A DNA stretch of 64,000 nucleotides from an uncultured Pseudomonadota bacterium (GCA_949295915.1 CASFNB010000010.1:1-64000), one strand, 5' to 3'; shown: positions 51,305 through 59,875, counted from the first letter of the stretch. Notes: generated from the sequence alone by a model not told the origin. Numbers and translations are program-made.

Positions 51305-51403
51305 AAAAAAATAAGTATAAAGCAAAGATTGTGAATAACCCTACGGTAGAGCTGAAAAAAAAATAAAATATGATAAAAAAGAAACAAGCAACGGAGAAAA
51401 AAA

Positions 51404-52738
51404 TTGTCGGAAGTCATAGATACCATAATCAAAGAGATAAAAAAACTGCCTACGAGCGAATATTACGGGGAAGTAACGGGCGTTCAGGGATTATTTATAG
51501 AGGTCAGCGGCATCAGATGCAAAATGTCGATAGGAGACAGGTGCAATATATATGATGCCAAAGGCGAAAAAAATGTCTGTGAGTTGGTGAGTTTTCGGCA
51601 AGGCAAATTGCTTTTTATGCCCTATGGTTCGGTACAGGGAATCGGTTTGGGTTGCAAGGTAGAGGTTGAAAACGCAGCGCCGGTAATTTATCCGCACAAA
51701 AGCTGGCTCGGACGTATTATTAATGCTTTTGGTGAGGCAATAGATGGTAAAGGTCCTCTGATTAAGGGAAATAAGCCGTATTATATCAAGAGTTCGCCGC
51801 CGCCGGCAGCTTTTCGAGACAGAGTAAAAGGTAAAGTTGACTTAGGGGTTAAAGCGGTTAACACCTTTATCACCATCTGCAAAGGGCAACGTATGGGTAT
51901 TTTTGCCGGTTCGGGTGTGGGAAAATCAACCTTGATGTCCATGATGGCGAAGAATACCGATTCGGATGTTTCCGTAATAGGTTTGATAGGCGAGCGCGGA
52001 AGAGAAGCCAAAGAGTTTGTAGAAGATACGTTGGGAGAAGCCGGCTTAGCAAAATCTGTTTTGGTTTTGGCAACCTCAGATGAAAGTCCGTTAATGCGCA
52101 GGCAAGCTGCTTATGTCGCTATGGCGGTTGCCGAATTTTTCCGAGATGAAAACCAAGATGTCTTGTGTATGATGGATTCAATCACCCGTTTTGCCATGGC
52201 GCAAAGAGAAATCTCTTTGAGTGTTGGCGAGCCGCCGGCATCAAAAGGATATACGCCGAGCGTTTTTGCCGAGTTGCCGAGATTATTAGAAAGAGCGGGT
52301 CCCGGAACCGGCAACGGAACCATCACCGGATTGTTTACGGTTTTGGTCGACGGAGATGATCACAACGAGCCGATTGCCGATGCCGTACGTTCCATTTTGG
52401 ATGGGCATATTGTGCTGGACAGAGCTATTGCCGAAAGGAACCGCTATCCGGCAATCAATATCCTGCGCAGCATTTCACGTACCATGCCCGATTGCAACAC
52501 ACCGGAAGAAACCAAGATAGTTAATAAAGCCCGCAAATATATTGCCAGCTATGAAGATATGGCAGAACTTATCCGCTTGGGTGCATATAAAAAAGGTTCC
52601 AATAAAGAAGTGGATGAAGCAATATTTTATTATCCGAAGATTGAAGACTTTTTAAGTCAGAAAAAGAATGAACGATTCACTTTAGCGGAAGGGTACGATT
52701 TGTTGAAACAGATTCTCGATACGCCGTATAAGGGCTGA
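51404..52738 (+). CDS. fliI: Flagellar export ATPase FliI
   Basis: 444 residues from a TTG start at 51404, preceded by GGAG with eight-base spacing; no ATG fits. It has the F1-ATPase-beta-like order: N-terminal beta-barrel (YYGEVTGVQGLFIEVSGIRC, partly), Walker A MGIFAGSGVGKSTLM, GLIGERGREAKEFVED, Walker B region CMMDSITRFAMAQREI, then SVGEPPASKGYTPSVFAEL. It energises export of flagellar subunits. It is followed six bases later by fliJ, confirming a flagellar context. Confidence 0.95.
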   Translation: MSEVIDTIIKEIKKLPTSEYYGEVTGVQGLFIEVSGIRCKMSIGDRCNIYDAKGEKNVCELVSFRQGKLLFMPYGSVQGIGLGCKVEVENAAPVIYPHKSWLGRIINAFGEAIDGKGPLIKGNKPYYIKSSPPPAAFRDRVKGKVDLGVKAVNTFITICKGQRMGIFAGSGVGKSTLMSMMAKNTDSDVSVIGLIGERGREAKEFVEDTLGEAGLAKSVLVLATSDESPLMRRQAAYVAMAVAEFFRDENQDVLCMMDSITRFAMAQREISLSVGEPPASKGYTPSVFAELPRLLERAGPGTGNGTITGLFTVLVDGDDHNEPIADAVRSILDGHIVLDRAIAERNRYPAINILRSISRTMPDCNTPEETKIVNKARKYIASYEDMAELIRLGAYKKGSNKEVDEAIFYYPKIEDFLSQKKNERFTLAEGYDLLKQILDTPYKG

Positions 52739-52744
52739 AGATAA

Positions 52745-53167
52745 ATGAAAAATTCTTTAAAGACATTGGAGCGGATTCAAAAGTTCAAAATTGATGAACA
52801 ACGCAAAATCATGGTCGAACTGCAAAACAAAGAAGACAAGATAGTAAATGATTTGCGCCGCTTGATAAAAGAATATGAGCAAGAAAAAGAATTTGCCGCC
52901 CAAAATGGATACATGGGAGATTTTGGGGCTTATACCAAAAGATATTTGCAATATAGAGAAGCATTTGAACAAGCGTTAAACGAAGTCAGAGCTAAAATTG
53001 CCGAAGTCAGAGATATTATCTCAGATATGTTCAAAGAGCAGAAGACTTATGAAATAGTAGATAGGCAAAGAAAAGAAGCTTTAGCCAAAGAAGAAGATTT
53101 AAAAAGCCAAAAGATGCTTGATGAAATCGGCACCAATGCTTATATAAAAAACAACAAAAAGCAATAA
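52745..53167 (+). CDS. fliJ: Flagellar export chaperone FliJ
   Basis: 140 residues, almost entirely charged coiled coil (LKTLERIQKFKIDEQRKIMV, LRRLIKEYEQEKEF, then MFKEQKTYEIVDRQRKEALAK). FliJ forms the stalk of the flagellar FliI ATPase ring and helps open the export gate. Sequence conservation is low in this family, so the call rests on size, coiled-coil character and the position directly after fliI. Confidence 0.85.
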   Translation: MKNSLKTLERIQKFKIDEQRKIMVELQNKEDKIVNDLRRLIKEYEQEKEFAAQNGYMGDFGAYTKRYLQYREAFEQALNEVRAKIAEVRDIISDMFKEQKTYEIVDRQRKEALAKEEDLKSQKMLDEIGTNAYIKNNKKQ

Positions 53168-53179
53168 GAGGAGAAAACA

Positions 53180-53752
53180 ATGACATTTAAATTACCCGAT
53201 TTACCCTATGAAATAAATACTTTAGAGCCATATATTTCACAAAAGACATTAGAATTTCACTATGGCAAACATCATCGTACTTATGTTGAAAATTTGAACA
53301 AATTGATTGCCGGTACCAAATTTGAAAATATGAGCTTGGAAGAAATTATTAAAGAAGCGGCAGGTAAAGCCGAATATCAAGGCATTTTCAATAATGCGGC
53401 ACAGGCTTGGAATCATGCCTTTTTCTGGAAATGTATGAAAAAAGGCGGAGGCAAACCTCAAGGTGCGATTCTTTCTCGTATAGAAAAAGATTTTGGCAGC
53501 TATGAAAAATTCCGTGAGGAATTTAAGAATGCGGCGGTTACGCAATTTGGCAGTGGTTGGGCATGGTTGGTTGAGCAAGATGGTAAATTGGCAATTATGA
53601 AAACTACAAATGCCGATACCCCGATTGCCCATGGTTTGAAAGCCTTGTTGACGGTTGATGTTTGGGAACATGCTTATTATTTGGATTATCAGAATCGCCG
53701 TGCCGATTTTGTGGAAGCATTCTTAAACAACTTAGCTCATTATCAAGGTTAG
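53180..53752 (+). CDS. sodB: Superoxide dismutase (Fe type likely)
   Basis: 190 residues. Metal ligands appear in order: the first His in EFHYGKHHRTYV, the second in QAWNHAFFWKCM, and Asp and the last His in LTVDVWEHAYYLDYQN. FGSGWAWLV is conserved. AWNHAFFW and the overall pattern favour iron over manganese. It converts superoxide to hydrogen peroxide and oxygen in the cytoplasm. It starts 12 bases after fliJ with AGGAG upstream, so it may be transcribed from the fliI promoter as well. Confidence 0.95.
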   Translation: MTFKLPDLPYEINTLEPYISQKTLEFHYGKHHRTYVENLNKLIAGTKFENMSLEEIIKEAAGKAEYQGIFNNAAQAWNHAFFWKCMKKGGGKPQGAILSRIEKDFGSYEKFREEFKNAAVTQFGSGWAWLVEQDGKLAIMKTTNADTPIAHGLKALLTVDVWEHAYYLDYQNRRADFVEAFLNNLAHYQG

Positions 53753-53755
53753 AGA

Positions 53756-53793
53756 AAAAAATCCCTTCTATGCACAAAAGAAGGGGTTTTTTT
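53756..53793 (+). terminator. Terminator after sodB
   Basis: A stem of AAAAATCCCTTCT and AGAAGGGGTTTTT flanks a short loop and runs into a long T-tract. Confidence 0.8.
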
Positions 53794-53911
53794 TACGTCT
53801 TTTTAAGAGATTAATGATAAAAGCATAAAAAGAAAAGAACGAATATTGACAATTTTTGTCCAAAATGGTAGGATGAAAGAAATTAACAATAAAAATTTAA
53901 GGAGCAAGAAA

Positions 53912-54247
53912 ATGTCAGTAGATATGAAAGAAAAAGCCCAAGAAGCCATGAAGAAAATGTTTTTCTGTGGTGCCGTTTTTGCCGCAACAAGCTTAGGTTC
54001 TGTGGCAAGTATGGCAGAATTGATAAAAGATGTTAAACAAAATGCTCCTGAACAAATTATCGGAGGCGATGGACACGATGGTTACAAGCTCAGCCCGTCC
54101 CAAGCCGCAAAGTTTGGCGGTATGGTTGTATCTTCAACATTAGCCATGGGTGCTGCTTTTTTTGGATATCGTTTGAAAAAAGAGCATGAAAAAGAGCAAA
54201 AAGCCATCAATGCAGCTTTAATGGCAGCCAAGCAACAATCAAAATAG
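53912..54247 (+). CDS. Small membrane protein of unknown function
   Basis: 111 residues from the ATG at 53912, with AAGGAG upstream; the frame from 53846 is not needed. Two hydrophobic segments (about 18-34 FFCGAVFAATSLGSVAS; about 71-90 FGGMVVSSTLAMGAAFFGY) flank a soluble loop with GGDGHDGYKLSPSQ. The C-terminus is Lys/Glu-rich. I do not recognise it. It is nine bases upstream of the next small gene. Confidence 0.6.
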   Translation: MSVDMKEKAQEAMKKMFFCGAVFAATSLGSVASMAELIKDVKQNAPEQIIGGDGHDGYKLSPSQAAKFGGMVVSSTLAMGAAFFGYRLKKEHEKEQKAINAALMAAKQQSK

Positions 54248-54256
54248 GATAAGATA

Positions 54257-54625
54257 ATGGCAAAATTTACGACCGAAAAGAAATTTATGGTTGCCGAAGG
54301 CGAAGAAGGAGAGGTCTACTTTTTTATCGAAGCCAAAAAAGAACAACCGAAAACACCGGTAATAATATATGATGGCAAAGACCATGCGTTGTTTCGCCGC
54401 AATGAGGAGCAAAACATCATATTGGATTACATTCATCCGTCGGTCAGAGAGCATTTACGCCAAGTTCCGGAAGTGATAATTGTTGAGATGATATTGGAAA
54501 ATATTAAAGATAGTTACATTGCACGCATGCAACATGTCGATAATATTCCGCTAGATTGGCAAAAAGCCGGTTTGAAAACATGGGATGAGTTGATGCTTTC
54601 CAAAGAGGGAAAAAAAGAAGCATAA
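54257..54625 (+). CDS. Small soluble protein of unknown function
   Basis: 122 residues, no signal or membrane segment. Beta-rich N-terminal half (KFMVAEGEEGEVYFFIEAKK, then PVIIYDGKDHALFRR) and a helical C-terminal half (VIIVEMILENIKDSYIARMQ). I do not recognise a family. It shares a transcript with the preceding membrane protein and ends in a clear terminator. Confidence 0.6.
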   Translation: MAKFTTEKKFMVAEGEEGEVYFFIEAKKEQPKTPVIIYDGKDHALFRRNEEQNIILDYIHPSVREHLRQVPEVIIVEMILENIKDSYIARMQHVDNIPLDWQKAGLKTWDELMLSKEGKKEA

Positions 54626-54637
54626 AAGACAAAAGAG

Positions 54638-54664
54638 AAAAACCCGCCTTCGGGCGGTTTTTTT
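54638..54664 (+). terminator. Terminator with UUCG-type loop
   Basis: CCGCC-TTCG-GGCGG stem (54644-54657) flanked by A's and followed by seven T's. Confidence 0.85.
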
Positions 54665-54683
54665 ATGAGTAACGGATAAGAAA

Positions 54684-55157
54684 ATGGCAGAACTGAAAAC
54701 CAACGTCATGCGCATTTTAGATGCACACAAAATCAAGTACAAAAGTTACAACTATGAAAGCAGCGGAGCCATCAGCGGTGTAGAAGTTGCCGGAGCATTG
54801 GGAGAGAATCCGGCTCAGGTTTTCAAGACGCTGGTAACGGTAAGCAAAAGTAAAAAGAATTATGTCTTTATGCTTCCGGTAGAAAAAGAACTGGATTTAA
54901 AAAAAGCTGCTGCGGCAGTGAATGAAAAAAATGTAGAGATGATAAAAAGCAAAGAATTATTACCGACCACTGGGTACGTACATGGTGGTTGTTCGCCGAT
55001 CGGCATGAAAAAAGCTTTTCCCGTAACCATAGACTCGAGTGCAGAGAATTTTGCCACAATAATCTACAGCGGCGGTAAGATAGGCTATCAAGTTGAGACA
55101 TCGGTTGAAGATTTAAGCAAAATTGTGAATATCCAACTGGCTGATATAACGGAATAA
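54684..55157 (+). CDS. ybaK: Cys-tRNA(Pro) deacylase YbaK/EbsC
   Basis: 157 residues of the YbaK/ProX fold. ALGENPAQVFKTLVTVSKSKK carries the conserved Lys in FKTL, YVFMLPVEKELDLKKAAAAV and YVHGGCSPIGMKKAFP carry the GGxSPIG signature, and TIDSSAENFATIIYSGGK follows. It hydrolyses mischarged Cys-tRNA-Pro. A short AT-rich spacer precedes the next gene pair. Confidence 0.93.
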   Translation: MAELKTNVMRILDAHKIKYKSYNYESSGAISGVEVAGALGENPAQVFKTLVTVSKSKKNYVFMLPVEKELDLKKAAAAVNEKNVEMIKSKELLPTTGYVHGGCSPIGMKKAFPVTIDSSAENFATIIYSGGKIGYQVETSVEDLSKIVNIQLADITE

Positions 55158-55310
55158 AATAATTTTTTTTCAAGAATTGACAAAATAATGCTTGCCAAAA
55201 GAAAAAAAAGTGTTATGAATGTTGCCATCGATTAATTATATATAGATTATTTTTTATTCACACTCTGAGAGCAATCTATATTTTGTTGTAGGTGCAATCA
55301 GGGGCAGATT
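55158..55310 (+). other. AT-rich spacer upstream of the small ORF/FHA pair
   Basis: Contains TTGACA near 55177 and AT-rich stretches, so it may hold a promoter, but no convincing -10 is spaced correctly. No gene is visible. Confidence 0.35.
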
Positions 55311-55484
55311 TTGAATAAGCAGGGATACGAGATAATAATATTTATTTTAAGTTTAAGTGCGACGGCTACCGCTGGTAACGGGATGTTATCAAGGTTAACA
55401 AACTTAAAAGAAATTAAAAACTCCCCGAGAGATTCAACTTCTGTTTTAAAATGGCTGTCAGCTAGATGGTCTGAAAGGACATGA
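55311..55484 (+). CDS. 57-residue small protein with a hydrophobic N-terminus
   Basis: A TTG-started frame with AGGGG six bases upstream encodes 57 residues: MNKQGYEIIIFILSLSATATA, then NGMLSRLTNLKEIKNSPR and a basic end WLSARWSERT. The N-terminus looks like a signal peptide or single membrane anchor. It ends 16 bases before the FHA gene and probably shares its transcript. No ATG start exists, so the call is tentative. Confidence 0.45.
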   Translation: MNKQGYEIIIFILSLSATATAGNGMLSRLTNLKEIKNSPRDSTSVLKWLSARWSERT

Positions 55485-55500
55485 ATGGACAGTTAAAGTT

Positions 55501-55833
55501 ATGAAATTAACTGAAGTAAAGAACATTCTGGGAACAAATGGACGTCCAACAAGATTGGTATGTGTATTTGCAGCGGAAAAGGCTCCGGTGCTTGAATTTG
55601 GTAATGGCTTTGCCGCATGCCAACACAAACGGATAGACCTGAAAGACCACATGGAAGCATTGAAGAAATTGAAAGATAGTCAGGCATTTACTCTTGGTCG
55701 CGAAGACTACAACGACGTCGACCTTGGTGAAATTGCTGATATCTCCAGACTTCATTGTTACATTATCCGTGAAGGTGAACAGTTCAAGTTATATGACTGT
55801 TCTTTGTTCGGAACTGCCGTTGTTCTCGAATAA
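55501..55833 (+). CDS. Minimal FHA-domain protein
   Basis: 110 residues. The C-terminal half holds an FHA phosphothreonine-binding signature: FTLGREDYNDVDLG (GRxxxND-like), ISRLHCYIIREG (SRxH) and LYDCSLFGTAVV (DxSxxGT). The N-terminal half (LTEVKNILGTNGRPTRLVCVFAAEK) forms the early strands. It has no other domain, so it would act as a phosphopeptide reader. The partner kinase is not in the window. The ribosome site is weak. Confidence 0.7.
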   Translation: MKLTEVKNILGTNGRPTRLVCVFAAEKAPVLEFGNGFAACQHKRIDLKDHMEALKKLKDSQAFTLGREDYNDVDLGEIADISRLHCYIIREGEQFKLYDCSLFGTAVVLE

Positions 55834-55851
55834 TCGCCGGTAAAATTAAAA

Positions 55852-55890
55852 AAAAAGCATTTCTCTCTGCTGGGGGGGAAATGCTTTTTC
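55852..55890. terminator. Bidirectional terminator with seven-G loop
   Basis: AAAAAGCATTTC (55852-55863) pairs with GAAATGCTTTTT (55878-55889). The loop has a run of seven G's. It separates the FHA gene from the convergent msrAB gene. Confidence 0.8.
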
Positions 55891-55908
55891 TTTTGCCTAT
55901 AAATTTTA

Positions 55909-56793
55909 TTATTCTTTTTCAAAATCCATAGCGGCGGAATTGATGCAAAAGCGCGCTTTGGTCGCCGTTGGTCCATCATTAAACACATGTCCGAGGTGTG
56001 AGCCGCATTTGGCACAGGTTACTTCGGTGCGTATCATGCCATGGCTATAATCGGTTGAAAGTTTCACACTGTTGGGAATGGCTTTGTCAAAGCTTGGCCA
56101 ACCGCTGCCGGAATCAAATTTTGCCGAAGATTCAAAAATCGGGTTGCCGCAAGCACCGCAAACATAAGTCCCATCGGCTTTATTATGCAAAAACTTTCCC
56201 GTAAAAGGCTTTTCCGTGCCTTTCTGCCGCAAAATTTGATATTGCTCGGGCGAGAGCTTTTGTTTCCACTCCGCTTCCGTTTGCGGCAGGATTTCTTCTT
56301 CCTCTTCTTCAATACTCGGAACATGGCAAGAAACCAGCCCTTTCTTAGCCAAATATTTTTGATGATATTCTTCGGCAGGGTAAAAAGATTGTTCGGGCAA
56401 AACCTGCGTCACAATCGGATTTTTATATTTTCCGCTTTGGTTAAGCCGGAAAATGGTTTGCTCAATGAGTTCTTTTTCTTGTGGTGTTTGGTAGAAAACG
56501 GCAGAACGATATTGTTCGCCCACATCTGGTCCTTGGCGGTTGAGGGTGGTCGGATTATGACTTTGAAAGAAAATATCAAGTAACTGCTGATAAGATACCT
56601 TATCAGGGTTGTAAGTAACTTCTACGGCTTCGGCATGTCCCGTTTTACCGGTAGAAACTTGCTCATAGGTTGGATTTTCGATACGTCCGCCGGTATAACC
56701 GACTTCGGTGGATATCACCCCCGGAACATTGTCAAATGTGGCTTGAACACCCCAAAAGCAACCGGCGGCAAAAATAGCATGCGCAACACTCAT
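55909..56793 (-). CDS. msrAB: Fused methionine sulfoxide reductase MsrAB
   Basis: 294 residues. Residues 1-155 are MsrA ([13 protein letters not shown] with catalytic Cys; [41 protein letters not shown]). A short acidic linker ([11 protein letters not shown]) leads to MsrB at about 175-294, with zinc cysteines in YVCGACG and [12 protein letters not shown] and the catalytic RFCINSAAM. It reduces both methionine-S- and -R-sulfoxides. The absence of a signal peptide indicates a cytoplasmic form, unlike secreted PilB-type MsrAB. It stands alone, and GGAG precedes the ATG. Confidence 0.95.
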   Translation of the reverse strand: MSVAHAIFAAGCFWGVQATFDNVPGVISTEVGYTGGRIENPTYEQVSTGKTGHAEAVEVTYNPDKVSYQQLLDIFFQSHNPTTLNRQGPDVGEQYRSAVFYQTPQEKELIEQTIFRLNQSGKYKNPIVTQVLPEQSFYPAEEYHQKYLAKKGLVSCHVPSIEEEEEEILPQTEAEWKQKLSPEQYQILRQKGTEKPFTGKFLHNKADGTYVCGACGNPIFESSAKFDSGSGWPSFDKAIPNSVKLSTDYSHGMIRTEVTCAKCGSHLGHVFNDGPTATKARFCINSAAMDFEKE

Positions 56794-56848
56794 ATTCGTC
56801 TCCTTTGCTAAAAAATATATATCTTATATTTTGTTTTCCAAGGGTGGG

Positions 56849-56938
56849 TTATTTTCTGACTGAGTAAAAATAAAGGGCGGCAGCGCCGAGAATAACCTCT
56901 AAAATCACATAACATATGTCAGAAATGTTAAAATCCAT
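56849..56938 (-). CDS. Possible 29-residue membrane peptide
   Basis: A short frame upstream of msrAB encodes MDFNISDICYVILEVILGAA then ALYFYSVRK: one hydrophobic helix with a positive C-terminus, as in known small bacterial membrane proteins. GAGAA lies nearby as a weak ribosome site. It could be chance. Confidence 0.3.
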   Translation of the reverse strand: MDFNISDICYVILEVILGAAALYFYSVRK

Positions 56939-57021
56939 ATTTTTCTCGCAGAAAATCTATTCAATCCCAATTATTTATGATACAATAATTGTTGAAATAA
57001 TCAAGTAAAGGAGGAACGAAA

Positions 57022-57513
57022 ATGCCTCGCACGCAAAAATTTTACTATTCATTTAAGAAAAATTATGTTTGGTTGGTTATGAACATAATGATGTTGGTGT
57101 TGCTTGTCGGTTGCGCCATCAGACATCCTGCTTGTTGGTTTTGGTGGCAAATGCAAGTTTTGCTCGTATTGTTTACCGTAACATTGTTGATGTGGGGATA
57201 TAAATATTTGCTCAAACATCAGGTAGTCGAAATTTCGGATAAAGGCATAAAAATTGACCATAACCGCTTGTTAAAATGGACGGACGTTATCGCTGCGGAA
57301 TATCGGGTAGTAGATTGTTGTTTAAGAAAGCTTCCGGTAATCAGTTTGAGAACGCCGCGCCATATACGTTATAAATATAACTATTTACAGCGCCGTTGTG
57401 AAAAAATTGGCTTTGGCGCATTTTCAATTCCTTTGTATGATATGAGCAAAGAGGATATTCACACTCTAAGCCATATCATAGTTGAAAAAGTCGGTGATAT
57501 TTATCATACTTGA
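57022..57513 (+). CDS. Two-helix membrane protein with PH-like cytoplasmic domain
   Basis: 163 residues. Two membrane helices (about 18-36 VWLVMNIMMLVLLVGCAI; about 42-65) are followed by a beta-rich domain (VVEISDKGIKIDHNRLLKWTD, then RVVDCCLRKLPVISLRTPRH and FGAFSIPLYDMSKEDIHTL). This resembles membrane-associated PH-like proteins of the STM3941 type; the link is tentative. GGAGG precedes the ATG. It is followed by a terminator. Confidence 0.6.
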   Translation: MPRTQKFYYSFKKNYVWLVMNIMMLVLLVGCAIRHPACWFWWQMQVLLVLFTVTLLMWGYKYLLKHQVVEISDKGIKIDHNRLLKWTDVIAAEYRVVDCCLRKLPVISLRTPRHIRYKYNYLQRRCEKIGFGAFSIPLYDMSKEDIHTLSHIIVEKVGDIYHT

Positions 57514-57538
57514 AGCAATAAGAATAACAAAAGAAAGG

Positions 57539-57565
57539 CTCATCATAAGAAATGATGAGTTTTTT
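57539..57565 (+). terminator. Intrinsic terminator
   Basis: CTCATCAT (57539-57546), five-base loop, ATGATGAG (57552-57559), then six T's. Confidence 0.75.
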
Positions 57566-57575
57566 AGATAAATAG

Positions 57576-57602
57576 TTGACAAAATATCGATAAAATGATA
57601 AT
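57576..57602 (+). promoter_or_regulatory. Candidate promoter of the 444-residue protein gene
   Basis: TTGACA (57576-57581), 15-base spacer, GATAAT (57597-57602). Confidence 0.45.
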
Positions 57603-57637
57603 TTTGTACAAATTTTTATAATATCAGAGAGAAAAAA

Positions 57638-58972
57638 ATGCAGAAACAATGGGTCGGAAAAGAAACTTTGGATATGATTTATAGATCACAACAGAGTGTA
57701 AATTTAAAATATATTCCCGGAAGATTAAAAATAGAAGACGCAATAGTGTCTCAAAGTATAGAAATTTTAGAAGATTATGCTCAAGAAAAGGCTATAATAG
57801 CAGAAGCCGATATGCCCTATATGGAACAAATCGCCAAGAGTTTATTGTGTATATTGCGGGGAGAGGCATATGGAAAGATTTTTGCTATATATCAAAAACT
57901 AAAGAAAAATATGAGCAAAATTAAAGAAAATAAAGTAAAACTTGCAAATTTTGAAAGAGTTGTTTCAATATTAAATAATAAAAAACAAGCTCGGGAAATG
58001 AGCATGGAAAATTTGTTGCAAGCAAAAGAAACGTTGGAATCGGATACCGGACATTCTTTCAAACAAAAGCAACGGTCAATGCAACAATTGCAAAGTTATG
58101 CTTTAATAAAATACGGAGAAATGAAACAGAAATGTGATATGAATTTTGAACCATATAAAAATTTTGTCACATCATTCAATTTATCACATCAGGTAAAAAC
58201 AACACCTACCGTTAAAATGGCAAAAAAAGAGAAAACAATAGCATCACAACATAACAAAAAAAATAAATTAGCTTTATGGGTAGATAAAGGAAAAACAACA
58301 ATATTAAAAGGTATTTATAAAGTAAAAGATGCAATAACTGATTTTTATTATCGTTTTGAACCTTATATAGCGATAGGTGCAATCGCAATGACGGGTATAG
58401 TCGGATGGAAACTGGCTAAAAACGTTTCTGATGAAGCAAATCAATTTAATGAAAAAACGCAGCAATTTGCCCCTTCCGCCATGAAAAAATATTATCAAGA
58501 AAAAAATATAGATTTTGCCGCAGCAAAAGCAGAACAAGAAAAACAAAAAGCTGAATCGGAAAATTATGTGAAGGTTCAAGGTAAAACAATCATAGAGAAG
58601 GATTATTATGATACCTCATTACAAATTCACTTGGGAAGTAAAGAATCTGTACAAAAATTATACGATAAGATAGATTTTTTGGCTCAATCCGGAAAAATTA
58701 AGTTCGCAGAAGGACTTGATACCAAAAGATATGCTCATGCTTTTACAATGTATAACCTCATTCGTCCAAATTCTGCAGAGAATAAAGCCATTCAAAATCT
58801 GTTGAACGGTGGACAAGAAAACCCAGATTTGATAAATCGCTTGGTTATGAAAGCTAAAGCAAAAGGTGAAGGTATTAAACCGGATAACAATTCTATCAAA
58901 ACCAGCAATTTTGATAAAGCCGGAAAAAGTTTGCAAATTCAGCATTTAAAAAATTTGCAAAAGCAAAGATAA
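57638..58972 (+). CDS. Single-span membrane protein of unknown function
   Basis: 444 residues. A helical Lys/Glu/Gln-rich N-terminal half (about 1-190) is followed by a basic linker (VKMAKKEKTIASQHNKKNK) and one membrane helix at about 247-263 (IAIGAIAMTGIVGWKLA). A C-terminal domain follows (KVQGKTIIEKDYYDTSLQIH, then DKIDFLAQSGKIKFAEGLDTK and QNLLNGGQENPDLINRLVMKA). No signal peptide. I do not recognise a family. Its length and single helix fit an envelope scaffold or effector. Codon use is AT-rich like its neighbours. Confidence 0.6.
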   Translation: MQKQWVGKETLDMIYRSQQSVNLKYIPGRLKIEDAIVSQSIEILEDYAQEKAIIAEADMPYMEQIAKSLLCILRGEAYGKIFAIYQKLKKNMSKIKENKVKLANFERVVSILNNKKQAREMSMENLLQAKETLESDTGHSFKQKQRSMQQLQSYALIKYGEMKQKCDMNFEPYKNFVTSFNLSHQVKTTPTVKMAKKEKTIASQHNKKNKLALWVDKGKTTILKGIYKVKDAITDFYYRFEPYIAIGAIAMTGIVGWKLAKNVSDEANQFNEKTQQFAPSAMKKYYQEKNIDFAAAKAEQEKQKAESENYVKVQGKTIIEKDYYDTSLQIHLGSKESVQKLYDKIDFLAQSGKIKFAEGLDTKRYAHAFTMYNLIRPNSAENKAIQNLLNGGQENPDLINRLVMKAKAKGEGIKPDNNSIKTSNFDKAGKSLQIQHLKNLQKQR

Positions 58973-58989
58973 GTTGCCATTGTAAAATA

Positions 58990-59030
58990 AAAAAAAGTTG
59001 CATCCAGAAAGAATGGCAGCTTTTTTTATA
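58990..59030 (+). terminator. Probable terminator
   Basis: A short imperfect stem (GTTGCAT with ATGGCAGC) and a seven-T tail follow the 444-residue gene. The stem has mismatches. Confidence 0.45.
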
Positions 59031-59085
59031 AGCAAAATATATTTTATAAAAAAGGAATGTTGATATAATTTAACAGAGGTCTGTG

Positions 59086-59769
59086 ATGAAAGAACAAACT
59101 GAAATTTTTGAAGAATTATGCCAAATTCCACCTTTAAAAGAGGGATGGGTACGGTTAGTGCATCGTTGCATAGACAAAGGAAGCACGGTACCGAATATAA
59201 CAAAGTTTGGGTTGGTTTTTAATAAAGAGGCAGCAGGTCTTTCTTCTATTAGGGGTGGAAGTTACAATAGTATCACGGAAATGGCTTCGGCTTATGACGA
59301 AAAAAACTTTTGGGAAAGCTTAAAGCACGATAATTTTTATGGCTATGATAATGCAGTTTATGCCGATACAAAATTGGTTTTTGATATGCCGATGGAAGAA
59401 TTTTGTTTTTTAGAAACCTTTGGACGGCGCGTAAAAGGGAAAGTAGATGCCAAATATTTAGTGGCAAAAATTTCCAATATAAACGGAGAAAATACGGATA
59501 TTACGCTACCTCAAGAAAAGGTAAGGCAGGCACAGTTGATAGTGCACGGCAATCCTTATCCGCAAGTACAAGCAAATAATCTCGAAGAAATGGTAGATAA
59601 GTTTCTGGAAAAAATTCCTTTAGAAAAAAGAGCAGAAAAAAAAGAGATAATAAAAAATATAATAAGCAGAAACAGAGATAATTTTTTATATGAGATGCAA
59701 GAGATAAGAGAAAACAAAAAGTATAATGTAAATCCGCAAATAACAAGTCAAAAGGGACGAACAATATAA
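59086..59769 (+). CDS. Soluble protein of unknown function
   Basis: 227 residues from the ATG at 59086, with GAGG six bases upstream. The first part (GWVRLVHRCIDKG, then ITKFGLVFNKEAAGLSSI) has a vague resemblance to ADP-ribosyltransferase-like folds (an R-x-x-H strand, then a variable loop), but I see no convincing catalytic triad. The C-terminal third is a charged helix (EKIPLEKRAEKKEIIKNIIS). It may be functionally linked to the preceding 444-residue gene. Unrecognised. Confidence 0.55.
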   Translation: MKEQTEIFEELCQIPPLKEGWVRLVHRCIDKGSTVPNITKFGLVFNKEAAGLSSIRGGSYNSITEMASAYDEKNFWESLKHDNFYGYDNAVYADTKLVFDMPMEEFCFLETFGRRVKGKVDAKYLVAKISNINGENTDITLPQEKVRQAQLIVHGNPYPQVQANNLEEMVDKFLEKIPLEKRAEKKEIIKNIISRNRDNFLYEMQEIRENKKYNVNPQITSQKGRTI

Positions 59770-59798
59770 AAAAAGCGCTCGAATTGAGCGCTTTTTTT
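59768..59798. terminator. Bidirectional terminator
   Basis: AAAAAAAGCGCTC (59768-59780) pairs with GAGCGCTTTTTTT (59786-59798). It ends the unknown gene and tRNA-Glu. Confidence 0.85.
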
Positions 59799-59799
59799 A

Positions 59800-59875
59800 T
59801 GGTGATCCCAGCGAGACTCGAACTCGCGTTACCGCCGTGAGAGGGCGATGTCCTAGGCCGCTAGACGATGGGACC
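59800..59875 (-). tRNA. tRNA-Glu (anticodon CTC)
   Basis: 76 bases with encoded CCA. The acceptor GGTCCCA pairs with TGGGATC, the anticodon loop CTCTCAC gives CTC, and the T-arm has GTTCGAGTC. All arms fold normally. Confidence 0.95.
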
